NCBI GenBank assembly: GCA_002633025.1
Contig: NMRB01000442.1
Span: 24,054-88,053, forward strand
Length of the DNA stretch: 64,000 nucleotides
From: Notospermus geniculatus
Lineage: Eukaryota; Nemertea; Pilidiophora; Heteronemertea; Lineidae
Reading direction: 5' to 3'
Shown here in pieces: positions 52,890 to 63,672 of this stretch. The notes beneath the pieces were generated by a model. The model saw only the letters and a list, made by a program, of their open reading frames with translations. It was not told the origin of the DNA and ran no database searches. Within the stretch, counting starts at the first letter, position 1. The number at the start of each line of letters is the position of its first letter. The position numbers were made by a program, and so were the translations under genes.

Positions 52890-53055
52890 GGTTTCAGCTC
52901 GGTCTTTTCTAGAGTTTTAAATTGTAAAGTTCCAGCCTGAAGAAGACCCCGGTTGGGGTCGAAAATTTGCAAATTTCTGGAAATTGACTTTATATTTATC
53001 ATCATATTGTGTGTCGATTTTTGTGCTTGCTTTCTCTTTGGATATGCAGCTTATG
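52890..53055 (+). repeat. Penelope-type end, single arm
   Basis: GGGTTTCAGCTCGGTCTTTT, GTTCCAGCCTGAAGAAGACC, CCGGTTGGGGTCGAAAA, TCTGGAAATTGACTT and CATATTGTGTGTCGATTTTT match the 12.1 and 61.1 kb copies. No RT is next to it. Confidence 0.8.
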
Positions 53056-54179
53056 ATACAAAACTTTTTTGGGATAGGTCAGTGAGTATCCATCTCGCCC
53101 ATATTCTTTGTACTGCCTCTCTGAATGCTTGAAGCGAGAAACACAATGGTGGGCGGTTTAGGTTGCGACACCAAAGCTCGGTGTGGTTAAAACGAGGCTA
53201 TCCCAATGCATTATCCATTGAAGACAAGGCTCACTGTGACCAAGGTGGTTTAGAATGATATTTATAAAAGCTAGCAAATGATTTTACTTAAAATTTTGTA
53301 GTACATTGAATACTGTTGTGCAAATGTTAAGTAAAAGCATTTGCCAACTTTTATGAAGACCAACCATTAGGCCTATCTGTCACTGTACAGTGTATCCCAG
53401 TAGCTCTCATGAAGAAGGAGGGAATGTTTTGTTTGATTTGTAATTCGCACTACACGTGTTTTTCATCATTCACAAATGTGAAGGTCATGTAACTGGAATC
53501 AGTGAAAGGGCGCTTTGTAGTGCAGTTTGACTTATGTAGGCTACTTAAACATCAATGATTCTAATTTGTTTACCATCACTGTCTTGGATAGGCTAAAACT
53601 TGGCCGCTCAGGGAAGAAGTGAAGTCTAAAACTCAGCTGCATCACGTCGATGCTCTCATTTTCATTTTATCGTTCAAACAAGAGGACATTAAAAATTTCA
53701 TATATGGTTCCCTTTAGGTTCATTAGGCCAGTATAAGAATGGAAATGGTCATATGTTAGACCATGATGCTCATCATCAAGGTTATTGCATAATCAAAATA
53801 GGCATCATCAATAACATATATGGGTGATATCATTTTCAAGTTTGACGATGACGTTGACCTCTTATCATCTAGTTCCTTGAACGTCATGTCTTTGAGGCAT
53901 TAACAATTGCACGTAGTTCTTTGGATGATGGTACTCAAAGTATTTAAAACAAAGTTTAAAACTTAAAACAAAGTTTAAACTGGGAGACCCATCAATAAAC
54001 GCATGGAAGAACACAAAACTTCAACCCTGAAAGGTGATCTAAAATCAGCTATATATCAGAACACATTCTTGCAAACCCAGATCACTTAATCAATTTGGAT
54101 AATGTGAAACTGATTAGCAAACGAATTTTCATAACCACCTCTCACCCCTCCTGCGTGGAAGTCCTACACTCGTATCAAA
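53056..54179. repeat. Non-coding; short foldback and repeat unit
   Basis: TATTTATAAAAGCTAGCAAA (53262) pairs with AAGCATTTGCCAACTTTTAT (ending about 53355). 53765-53880 is an inverted unit of the AGGTCA family. No exon is seen. Confidence 0.55.
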
Positions 54180-57100
54180 ATGGCGTCATCTGTTGACGCC
54201 GATCGATTTTCCCCTCAAAAAATTGCCGATTTGTGCCGTGGACGAGGGTTTGAAGGCAAGTTATGAACGTGCCGTGATAGTATGGTACTAAATATGAATA
54301 TAAGTCAATCGGCTGGCGATAGATTTTGCAATTCATGATGGAATTCGGGGTGAATTGTCGCAGAATTTGCGACCGAGCGTTGGTGTTGACGGGTGATGTT
54401 GCGAGATTCGCTTTCACTGTACCGGTACGTAGCTCTGCTCTGCAGCAGCGTCATGCTGCCGCGGCCGGTGGAAAATAAAAGCAGCTCCCGCAATGCAGTC
54501 GCTCCGTCGGCTTGCAGAATTTTTTGGCGGGAAATCTGAAATGTGATTTCATCCAGGTTCTGGCATTTTTTTTACAGAAACGATGGTTGTTGCGGATTTT
54601 AATACTATTTAAGGTATTTTTATGTTTGATGGGAAATATCTTAGTGCAAGTTGGACGATATTTTGACAATATTTCCTGTAGGCCTAGCTATCATTCTTAA
54701 TAGGCCTAGGCTATTTACTAACAATTTTATTTTTTTGTGATGGAAGTCTTAGCCTTAGGTCATACGTATTTAGAATATCTGACACTGAAAATACTTGCAT
54801 CCCTGAAGAATAAAATTGCTAGCAAGGTCACATCCCTTGGTGGTTTACGGGCCCTGCGACGAGGAAAAATGCCAAATTCTAAATTGAAATGCCTTTTTTT
54901 TTAAATTTCCTCCAACCATTTTCCAGACTTCTCTGGTGGTGTGACATATGAATTGGCCAAAGCAATTTTGGATCATATCGAGGACTCTGCGGACCTTTCA
55001 CAGCAGACTTGTCTACCAGCAGTTCTTAGACATCTGGTTCCAGGCATCGGTGACATTGCTGTTGGTTCTATTGTACGTAAAATATGGAATGTTGTTAAAA
55101 AGGCAGAAAAACAAAACAATAGTCTTCTCATGCAGGAACTTCTGTGTGACATGAATTATTGTGGTAGGCCTAATGACGATAAATCTATTGGACCAGCTTG
55201 CTCTGCCATTGGGGTTACTGTTGAATGGCTGAAAGGTGATGATGTCCTGGGGAATGGTGAAAAGGTTACAAATGGTGTAATTTTGGAACTGAAAAAATTA
55301 GTTGGTGGAAACTTTTCATGGAGAGATGCCAGCCAGTGGTTGAAAAGACTTGTTGGCTCTGAAATATGTTCTAGGTACCATTCAGTCATCATGGGAATTA
55401 CTGGCCAAGAAACAAAGGCAACTTCGCTATAAACCTCTGGAGTTAGAAAATTTTATTCAGTCACCATACAAGGTACCAATTCCAAAAACTGACAATCCAG
55501 TTGCCATGGTTCAGGACGTGGTTGATGACAGTGACAGATCTCTCTACGTAGATGAAATAAGTGACTTGTATGCTGTGATTGATCGGATGGCAGACACTAT
55601 TGGGAACATGGCTTCAGAAATTGAGAATCTTTCCACTGAAAATGTACTCCTTGAAATGGACCAGGATACTGTCAGAAAGGAACTTGAAACGATGGAAAAG
55701 GCTTGGGAAATGTCCAAATCGGCTCTTGCTCTGGCGAGGCAGGAAATTCGGGGCCTGAAATTGAAAGCAAAGAACATTAAGAATATTCAAAAGGAGAATG
55801 AGGAACTTTTGAACAAAGATGTCATGATGGAAATGGAATTGGAAATTCTTGAGCATGATTCGCAACACGAAATCCAGAAACTTAAAATGGAGCTTGAAAA
55901 GGCCAATAAGTCTGTTTCTGTAGAGAAGATTAAGAAAAGAAAATATCAGAAAAAGGCTTCATACTACAAAGCAAAGAAATCCCTTCTGGAACAAACAACA
56001 TAAAAAACTGTTTGGGTTCGGAGATTGTTTGGGCTACTCGCAGGGTACTTATGGACGCCTCGTTTAAACACGGGTCATTGAACCATCTTTTTTGAAGATG
56101 GGGATTTGGCCTAGTGGTTTAAGGCGTGTGCCCCTGAGTGCTGGCGATTGATGCCATATGCGAGGGTTCGTGGGTTCGATCCTGGTAGGAAGCAATGTCT
56201 TTCACCTTAGAAACCCGATTTCTATTTCATATTCTGGAACAAACAACAGTAGAAATTGAAGACAGTACTAAGCGGGTTGCTAGTCTAGTAGGGGAAGGGG
56301 ACTTGGATAACTTAATGAAAGAGAAAGATATAGTTACTTTCAAAGATGGAAAGTACAGTGACCAAGTGCGTCTTGTGTGTTATGACCTGCTGCAGAGGGG
56401 GGTTGGGGCCAGACATGTCTCCGCCATCATTGCAAATGTGTTGAGTGTTTTGGCCGATTGTAATGTAGACAGACTTCCTAAACCAAGCCTCGTGAAATTG
56501 ATGGCTGTTGAGGCAAATGTTTTGTCCAAAACACAGGTTGCCAAGAAACTGTTCAGCAGTGATAATTCTACTCTACAGTTTGATGGGACATCTAAGAGGC
56601 AAAAACACTTCTTAGGATTCCAAGTTGCAATTCCTAGCGGGGAGAACCTAAGTAGTTCTGTGAAAAACACTACGAGTGGAACTGTTGATTGCCAGCTGGC
56701 CGAAACTGAGAGTTTGCTTGATGAACTGAGTGGACTTATATCAGATTCTACTGAAGCTAAACAGGAGATTGGGCAAAAACTGCTTTACAACATTAAAAAC
56801 ACTATGTCGGATAGGCACATTGTGAATAAGGGTTTTATAAAAAGACTAGAAGAGTGGCGAGGGAGTGTTCTGCCAGAGGTTGTGGCCAATTGGGAGAACA
56901 TTTCTGAGGACAATAAACAGGAGTTGAGAAAGGTGAATGATTTCTTCTGTGGCTTGCATTTTGAAACTGGACTTGGTGATTACGCTGATGCAACTCTCAA
57001 GGAATGGGAGACATTACTGGGCCAAAAGCTTGGGAGGGATTGTCTCAAGGAATTTGTTTCATTCAATGAGAGTGCTTCTTCTGTACAGAGGTTAATTAGG

Positions 57101-58980
57101 CATACATGTGAAGTTCTCAGTGGAGGTCGGAGGTGTACAAATGAACAGGCTGGCTACCCCTACATGTTCCAGGCTGTTCAGCTAAAATCTAAGAAAAACC
57201 ATTTGAAAGACTTTGTGGGTAACAGATTCAACATTATCTTCGAGAATGGGGCTGCGGTATTCCATCATAGGATGGATATAGCAACGTTTTTAACTGACAT
57301 TGATGCACCGAATCCAATCGTCTGACAAGGTCACTTCTTGCAGATGTTGAATCTGAGGAGCTTCTCTCTGGTGCTCGTGCCTTAGGCGTTTTCCACAAGT
57401 TGGTAACTGGGCCACTGTGGCAACTGTTGGAGAGCAAAACCCATATCTTAGACATGGACCAACACTACTCTACTCCACATACCAAGTTGAAACTTTGGGC
57501 AGATGATCCATCTGAACTTCTTGATGGCAGTACAGTGCTCTTTGCAGCACATCCTCCGGTGAAAGATGAAGTGTACCAGTCCCTGTTCCTCAACTGTTCT
57601 GAAAAGATTGAAACAATTACAAGGGAGGTTCTTTCTCTTCTTTCTCTGAGTTCATTGATGGTGTGTGGACGCATGTTGACTGATCATTTACCAGGCGGAC
57701 GGTACTATGGTGTGCAAAGTGAAGATGTTAGGAAACAGACACAGAGTGTTCCAAAAACAAGTGTACGTTCTGAACATGATTTTGGTTCCTTAGATAGGCT
57801 GCTAAGGGAGAAGCCAAATGCATCTACTGTTGCACTTGAAGGACTCATTTTATTTGCCAACAATAAAACTGGTGCATGGCTACATTCACTCCCAGATGAT
57901 GAAAGGGCTAAAGTAATCGCTCAGGCAGTCAGGAAGTCACAAAACTTTGTAGCTGATTATAAAAAGAGAAAATCTGAAATACTGAAGTATCATCAAAAAC
58001 GTGTGCAAGAGAAAAATTGCAGAGAAGGAACGGAAAGAAGCAACGGCTGCTTCTAAGCGTCAGGAACTTGTTAAATCAGTGATGAACAGTGGTGGGCCCA
58101 GTGATACTGAAGAGAAGATAAACAATCTTCTTGAGAAGACTAAAAGAAATCCTGAAAAACAAAGTGAGTCAATAATAGAACAATTGAAATATTACAAAGA
58201 GGTTGTGAGAATGAAATCTGGTGATCCGAAGCTCTACACTGCATCACAGAATGGTAAAAAACTGTCTGTTCATGAGCTTCGGGAGAAGTCGTCAAAGGTA
58301 ATTAGTCTCTTCAATCAGCAGCAACACCTACCACTTGAATCCGATGAACCCGACGAAAATCGACTGGTGGCTGGTTTCCTAGAACATGTAGAACCTGAAA
58401 AAGGTGAAAAGTGTGCACAGATATTAGGGCATCCAAATTGGCTGAAATGAAAGAAAGATTACTTGAAAAAATTCGGAAAGAGAAGGAAAAAACATTGAAA
58501 TTGAAGGACCAGCAGGGTAATGCTCAAAACGACAAACGTCAGCGGATGACAAGGCCTAATGCAAACCGTGCAAAAAGGAGGAAAACTGCTGTTGAAGTTG
58601 AAGAGCTGTTCGAATCTGATTCCGAGTCAAATGTTGAACTTACCTCAGACACAGACTCTGACTCTGGAACGGAAGAGGTCTCATACTATTTGGCAGATTC
58701 ACTTGAATTCAAAGGACCTGGCACTTACGTGGCTATAGCTTATGAAGAGACCTGGTACCTGGGTGTTGTGCGGAAAAACATGGGAAACAAAGCAACAGTG
58801 GCTTACCTTCAACAGAAATCCAAAAACTCATTTTCGTTGGCTCGAAATCCCGAAGTTGTGGACACTGAGGCCGAGTTTCTGATTGACAATGATGTGGGCG
58901 TGTTCACGAAAAATGCAGGACGAACCTGGTCTGTAACCGACTTCGATGCCTTGGATGGCCAAGTACAGGATATTCGCTGA
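54180..58980 (+). pseudogene. Coiled-coil, DDE-transposase-like family protein, split by frameshifts and a SINE
   Basis: Exon 1 54180-54255 (MASSVDADRFSPQKIADLCR) ends AAG before GCAAGT, a GC-AG intron donor. The acceptor is TTTCCAG (54920-54926), and the phase 1 join gives FEDFSGGVTYELAKAI. Segments: 54927-55395 (HIEDSADLSQQTCLPAVLRH; LVGSEICSRYHS), 55395-56000 (long coiled coil), 56232-57320 (LQFDGTSKRQKHFLGFQVAI; IKNTMSDRHIVNKGFIKR; VNDFFCGLHFETGLGDYADA), 57326-58012 and 58012-58420 (Lys-rich), 58420-58980 (acidic stretch, then TYVAIAYEETWYLGVVRKNM and GRTWSVTDFDALD). Frameshifts lie near 55395, 57320, 58013 and 58420. DGT and SDRH suggest an RNase H-like DDE core; the family is abundant in invertebrates, but I cannot name it surely. 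Confidence 0.75.
56001..56231 (+). mobile_element. 231-bp SINE insertion with 17-bp target-site duplication
   Basis: TTCTGGAACAAACAACA occurs at 55984-56000 and again at 56232-56248, flanking the insert. The insert begins TAAAAAACTGTTTGGGTTCG, has A box TGGCCTAGTGG and B box GGTTCGATCC, and ends TTCTATTTCATA. Removing it and one duplicate restores the surrounding reading frame. A spurious ATG inside it (56195) happens to read into the gene. Confidence 0.95.
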
Positions 58981-60032
58981 CAGATGGTTTAACTAAGAAA
59001 TAGCTTTGACATGACTGTTTAAAATTGCTCTGGTAATGGTAAGTTGAATCAGGAGGTGTTGAGTTCAGCTGCCAGTTGGTTGTTTTCCAGTTCTGTTGGT
59101 TCGTTTCCTGGTTCTTTTCTGTTCTCTTCCAGTTCCGAGTTGTGATGAGGAAAATGGGAAGTTTGAAGTTGGATGTTAATAACCTTCTTCTTACATGTTC
59201 TGATGATAATGTTAGTGAATCTCCATAGTCCCTGAATCCTAGTATTAGTTATCTTTCCTACTTACAATGTGTTGTGTGCAAAATAGCGCGTGGTCCGTTT
59301 TTATTCGAGCTGATCACAAATAACCGGCTCAAGGTAACTGCCATGGAGTTAAAAGCTTTAATTATTCTTTTATGATTCATCTTTGTTGATTTTTCTTTGT
59401 AGCATCTTAATCTACTTAAAAATACCTTTAATTTGATATGCTACATGCCATACTACACTGAAAAGACTGCGACGTATGAAAATTTCGGAAATTCAAAATG
59501 GCCGCCAATATGGCCGCCGAGGTTACCATGGCAACGACCTTGGATCGTCATTTGGAATTTCACTGAGCATTGTCATGAGATACGGAGATTTTGGTGGAAT
59601 TTGGTGCATTGCAAGGGAAAGAAAAACTGATTTCTTGAAGTTAGGCATTCGTGTTAGGCGTTAATTTATGCAAATTTATGCTAATTAGGTAGAAATGAGC
59701 CTCGCTATGGAATTTTTGAGTCCAAATTCAGATCGAGCATAAAAAGTTCAGTAAGTGTGGCAAGTTTCAGGATTATCTATCAGGTGGTTTGAAAGTTATT
59801 AAAGGTTTTGTCGCAAAAAATGCTCATTTCGGCCTATTTACTGACACTAAGAGGCAGTTATTTTTCAATTAAAACGCCCTTTGTTTTGTCCAAATAATCG
59901 GCCGGAATAAAGAAATTAAAACGACTGTAGAATGAAAACCGTTCGACCGATTTTCAATCTGCAAAAAGAGTTCTACACAGATATAAGGAGAAAAAAGCCA
60001 TTTTGATAAAACCAAAATTTGGTGTGGCCTCC
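58981..60032. other. No recognisable gene
   Basis: Just after the pseudogene stop, GTTCGTTTCCTGGTTCTTTT and TTCTCTTCCAGTTCCGAGTT are T-rich. AAAATGGCCGCCAATATGGC and TTATGCAAATTTATGCTAAT are words of a likely dispersed repeat. No domain is seen. Confidence 0.4.
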
Positions 60033-60900
60033 CTACTGTAAAGAGACCTTGGCTCTAACCAGCACATCACGAAGGTTTTTGGGTCTCCGGAATGCAATAA
60101 GGGGTGGCTCAGGGCAGCATTCCTTCATTGATGGGCTCAAATGAAGAATAGGAAGGAAACGGCGTGTGATTGCAGTAATGTCTGGCAGTCCAGGGTGATA
60201 GGTGAGGACTAGGGGGATCTTGCGGGTTTTCGGGGACTGCTGGTTTTCTCGGACCTCACCTCTGTCGACACTCTGGTTTAGCATTGGGATCACCATCATC
60301 AGCTCTTTCTCTACTCCCATCCTGGGTATTGGTTTCCGTCGTAGTGGGAGGGTGGGCCCCCTGGCGGTCATGACGTTGGATCGCCCTTTCTACTTCCCTT
60401 GCAACCTTCCGTCTGTTATGTCCCCTGTCTCTGTGAGAAAGCCAACCAAGTTCTGAAGGTGTTTCAGAGCCGCTGAACGTTCTGAGCGGATGGACAGGAT
60501 GCGGAGGGCTTGGGAGAAAGGGATGGAGCGTTTGATATGGCCAGGGTGACAGGAAGCTGGGTGGAGGTATTGGTGAGTGTCCGTGGGTTTTACATAGAGG
60601 TCAATAACAATCCTTGAGTCGCAGAGTTTGACAGTCACATCCAAAAAGTTCTGGAATGCAGGGGATGCATCCCAAGTGAACCTGATGGTGGGGTGGAACT
60701 CATTGAGCCTGTCAACGAAATCCTCAGTTTTTTACGTCCATGGGTCCACACAGAGAAAACATCATCCATGAACCTGAGCCAGTGGTAGCGTTTGAAGGGG
60801 GAAGTAGCTAGGGCCTGTGACTCGAGCATGTGCATGAAAATGATAGCGTACGAGGGGGCCATTTTAGTTCCTATCGCAGTTCCTGAGACCTGTAAGAAAA
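60033..60900 (-). pseudogene. Penelope-like element reverse transcriptase, C-terminal two thirds
   Basis: The minus strand reads GTAIGTKMAPSYAIIFMHML, WLRFMDDVFSVWTHG (FMDD is the YxDD-equivalent), then a frameshift near 60725, VTVKLCDSRIVIDLYVKPTD, THQYLHPASCHPGHIKRSIP, FSQALRILSIRSERS, another shift near 60370, IPLVLTYHPGLPDI, and FRRPKNLRDVLVRAKVSLQ with a stop at 60033. KPTDTHQYL..SSCHP and RPKNLRDLLV are signature Penelope motifs. The GIY-YIG endonuclease expected after this point is missing. Minus-strand orientation places the 61.1-kb end motif 5' of it. Confidence 0.92.
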
Positions 60901-61084
60901 ACCTTGAGTGGAATTCAAAGGCATTCTTTGATACGTAGGCCTATTTCCTTTTAGGTTTTTCCAGCTGTGGAGGGCACGTGGCTCCACTCCCTTATTTAGG
61001 TCCAGCAACAATCCGTCGGGCTGGGACACTATTCTTTCCTTAATTGCCTACTCATCCTGTTTACACAGGAGTTAGTTCTACATT

Positions 61085-61245
61085 CGGGTTTCAGCTCAGT
61101 CTTTTCTAGTGTTTCAGATTGTAAAGTTCCACTTGAAAAAGACCCCGGTTGGGGTCGAAAATTCGTGAATTCTGGAGATTGACTTTTTGCTTATTATCAT
61201 TTTGTGTGTCAATTTTGTGCTATTCTTTATCTTGGATCAGCATGG
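61085..61245 (+). repeat. Penelope-type end, next to the RT remnant
   Basis: GGGTTTCAGCTCAGTCTTTT, AGTTCCACTTGAAAAAGACC, CCGGTTGGGGTCGAAAATTC, TCTGGAGATTGACTTTT and TTTTGTGTGTCAATTTTGTG. The GACCCC-GGTT-GGGGTC hairpin followed by GAAA is intact; the outer TTCCAG/CTGGAA pair of the other copies has decayed here. Confidence 0.8.
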
Positions 61246-61268
61246 TAGAAATGGACATCACACAATTT

Positions 61269-61909
61269 GGGGCCAATTCCATAAACATATCAAGAAATTT
61301 GTCTCATTTGCGCCAAATCGACGACAGGCGGCGCTGCTCCCAATGCATTAACTGAATTTTACGCCCGATTTTGATGTTGTATAATTGGGCTGCGCAGCAT
61401 ATGGTGTCGTCATGGCGACTTCCATTGATACTGATTCCTTCTAAAAGAAGAGGCAAAGAAAAAAAAACATATTTTTGCACAGGGAATTTCACATAATCAC
61501 TGATCTTCTCTGCAAGAGAACCCATCACGCGATGATGTGGGAGGTGAGCATAATTTCTCCTCATGGGACGCAGTGATAGTCATTATCAGCTCTCGAGAGA
61601 ATCTGTATCTTTTCACCATCTCCGCATCATCAAAAATATCAAGTCGGTTTCGACGGTCTCTAAAAATACGTTCACGCCGCACAGCAGGGCATATTTCAGC
61701 AATATCCTCTTTGCCATGTTGACTGGCAAAACGTGCAGGGAAAGTAATGTTAGAACCGTGCTAACCAGTGCTATTCTAAACTTGGAATACAACTCAGAGC
61801 TAAAGAATGGTTTTGTGGAATAAGCTTAGCAAGCAGCTAAGAGATGGAATGGTTCTAGTGCGGTTTAGCAGCCAACTAGGCTTTAGAATGGTTTTATGGA
61901 ATTTGCCCC
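61269..61909 (-). mobile_element. PIF/Harbinger element remnant with transposase N-terminus
   Basis: The ends are inverted: GGGGCCAATTCCATAAA at 61269 and TTTATGGAATTTGCCCC ending 61909. On the minus strand within it (about 61735-61497): EDIAEICPAVRRERIFRDRR, NRLDIFDDAEMVKRYRFSRE and LIMTITASHEEKL. RRER.FRDR.NPLD..DD.E...RYRFSR is the start of HARBI1-type transposases. The catalytic DDE part is missing, so this is an internally deleted, immobile copy. Confidence 0.85.
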
Positions 61910-62214
61910 TGGTCTCCCGAAAAAACTAAGGCCGTTGTCATTGGACATTTTCTCTGAGCAACCCTGTCCATAAAACAATTCGGGAACCATTGACATCGAC
62001 AAGATGTCTTATTCTTGTTGGTATTCGAGAGGCATTCTTTGTGAATTCTTGAACATTGTAACCATGTGTTTCAGCCATTCTGTGAGATTTCTGACTAAAT
62101 TTGAGGTGAATTATCAGCTGTAAGAATTTGGATTTTTCCCCCGAACCTGCCTCGAATTTTGCAAATTTTCTCATCTGGCTGGTTCTCCTTGATTACTGCT
62201 GATTCCAAGTAAGT

Positions 62215-62690
62215 GTGACGGGAGTATTAATGACTACATGTATATGTCACTGCCCTTCATGCCTGCTGCCGGTGGTGACCGATTCCTCTCTACGAACCAG
62301 TCAGGAAGATCAACCCTCTTGTCAATTCCTTCGGCATGTTAGGATGAGAGTTGAGAAGAGCGAAAAAAAAGATAAGAAATCAGCAGATAATAGGCCATAC
62401 GAATAAAGACAAGTAAATGATTTTACTTGAGTTTTGCAATACAAATAGCACTAGACAGTGCTGTCGAAATCTGAAGTGAAAGCATTTGATAGTCGTTATT
62501 TTCATGAGTGAATGTGAATGGTTGGTGTGAGTGTTGATCAACCTTACCTGGATAACGTCAAACAATTTTTCATACCTTGCTGACACTGATCCGTGAAGAC
62601 ATTCATATTTGACCAATTTCCCAGGCGGCATGTCGTGGTCAAAGGTGTCTTTTCCATTGATGAGTTGAACACATGCGCTGCATGCACTGA
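62215..62690 (-). pseudogene. Partial duplicate of the sushi locus: truncated CCP exon
   Basis: 62215-62560 resembles 47145-47465 (for example CAGTCAGGAAGATCAACCCT and GAAAGCATTTGATAGTCGTT). It then joins the 3' half of a type-2 CCP exon (about 62690-62575, minus: FNSSMEKTPLTTTCRLGNWS, then NMNVFTDQCQQ) with its GT donor. The 5' half of the exon is replaced by unrelated sequence from 62690. It lacks the first two cysteines and cannot form a CCP fold. Confidence 0.8.
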
Positions 62691-62889
62691 CTCTTCGATC
62701 ACTTCTGTATTGGCACACATTGTTGGGGGCGCGAAAACGACGTCACTTAATGGCTGTGCCATCTGTAGCCGTGCAAAGAACTAAAGAAAACACGGGGATT
62801 TCGAAAAGCACGGTGAGCTTGCCGTGTTTCAAAAACCCGTGTTTTTCTGACAGGGGTTTCTTGAAGCCCGGCAATTGATTTTATTTCAG

Positions 62890-63069
62890 GTGATGGATAT
62901 TGGACGGACTGGACACCTTGGTCCCAAATCACCGCGACATGTGGGAAGAATATCACCGATACCAGGGAACGGACCTGCACAGACCCAGCACCCACGTTTG
63001 GTGGCAAAGATTGCGTTGGCCATTCTAAGCAGAGACGATGGCACAACCTTGATCCACCCAACTGTCCAA
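62890..63069 (+). CDS. Thrombospondin type 1 (TSP1) domain exon
   Basis: The exon follows TTTATTTCAG and precedes GTGAGCACC. It is 180 bases, phase 1-1, and encodes DGYWTDWTPWSQITATCGKN, ITDTRERTCTDPAPTFGGKD, CVGHSKQRRWHNLDPPNCP. W..W..WS.....CG, TRERTC and FGGKDCVG are the TSP1 hallmarks, including the Trp ladder and most of the paired cysteines. TSP1 modules are extracellular and often sit beside other shuffled modules. Flanking exons on the plus strand were not found; the sushi exons nearby are on the other strand. Confidence 0.88.
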
Positions 63070-63594
63070 GTGAGCACCTTGCCCGCGAAAACAAAAGACA
63101 GCCAGGTAGGGATTGCCGATCGCTTATCCAGCCAGTCGGTCAAGGAATTGCCCCCAAGACCTCAAACGTTCGTCCATCCTGCTCTCCAAATAAAGTTGTT
63201 CCTTAATCCTGACAGTCAGGCCGAATCGGTTAACACAAATATATGGGCGGTTATGTCCGCATAAATTAGACGTGCACAAAACGTATTTGTAAGTGTAAAA
63301 CATGTAAAACATATGTTTTTGTGCCAAAACAGATATTTCTATATAAAAACAGACACACAATACATACAAAACGTGATTATTTTCGGCAAAACGTGTGTAT
63401 AGTCCCAAAACGAATATATTTCTTGGAAAACAGATGTAAGTTTGTCGATAAACACGAAGGTTTTACCCGGTTTTTATATTTTCTCACAGAGATGTCGGCT
63501 CGCAGAGAGCAAACCGCAGAGATGTTTGCCAAACGAAGACGCTAGATGGCGCTCGATACTATCGCTGTTTTAATCTGCGCTTTCTCGTCTCTCG
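63070..63594. other. No recognisable exon
   Basis: A-rich phrases of the form (C)AAAACGTRTNT / CAAAACAGAT recur about every 25-30 bases between 63275 and 63440 (an irregular tandem repeat). No domain is seen. Confidence 0.45.
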
Positions 63595-63672
63595 GAGCCT
63601 CAGTGGCCAAGTGGTTAGCACGCGCGGTTATCACGCGGAAGGACAGGGGTTCGAATCCTGTCGTGACAGTTC
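63595..63672 (+). mobile_element. tRNA-like sequence, probable SINE head
   Basis: CAGTGGCCAAGTGGTTAGCA (A box), an anticodon-arm-like ACGCGCGGTTATCACGCG, then ACAGGGGTTCGAATCCTGTC (B box with a paired T-arm). The 3' TCGTGAC has no complementary 5' acceptor strand (AGCCTCA is present instead), so it is not a working tRNA. A T-run (TTCTTTTTTC) follows. Confidence 0.65.

Noticed and set aside
56195-56240. Start codon of a separate gene at 56195
   Set aside because: The ATG lies inside the SINE insertion; the frame joins the host gene only by chance.
63595-63672. Functional tRNA gene
   Set aside because: The T-arm and boxes are good but the acceptor stem strands are not complementary.
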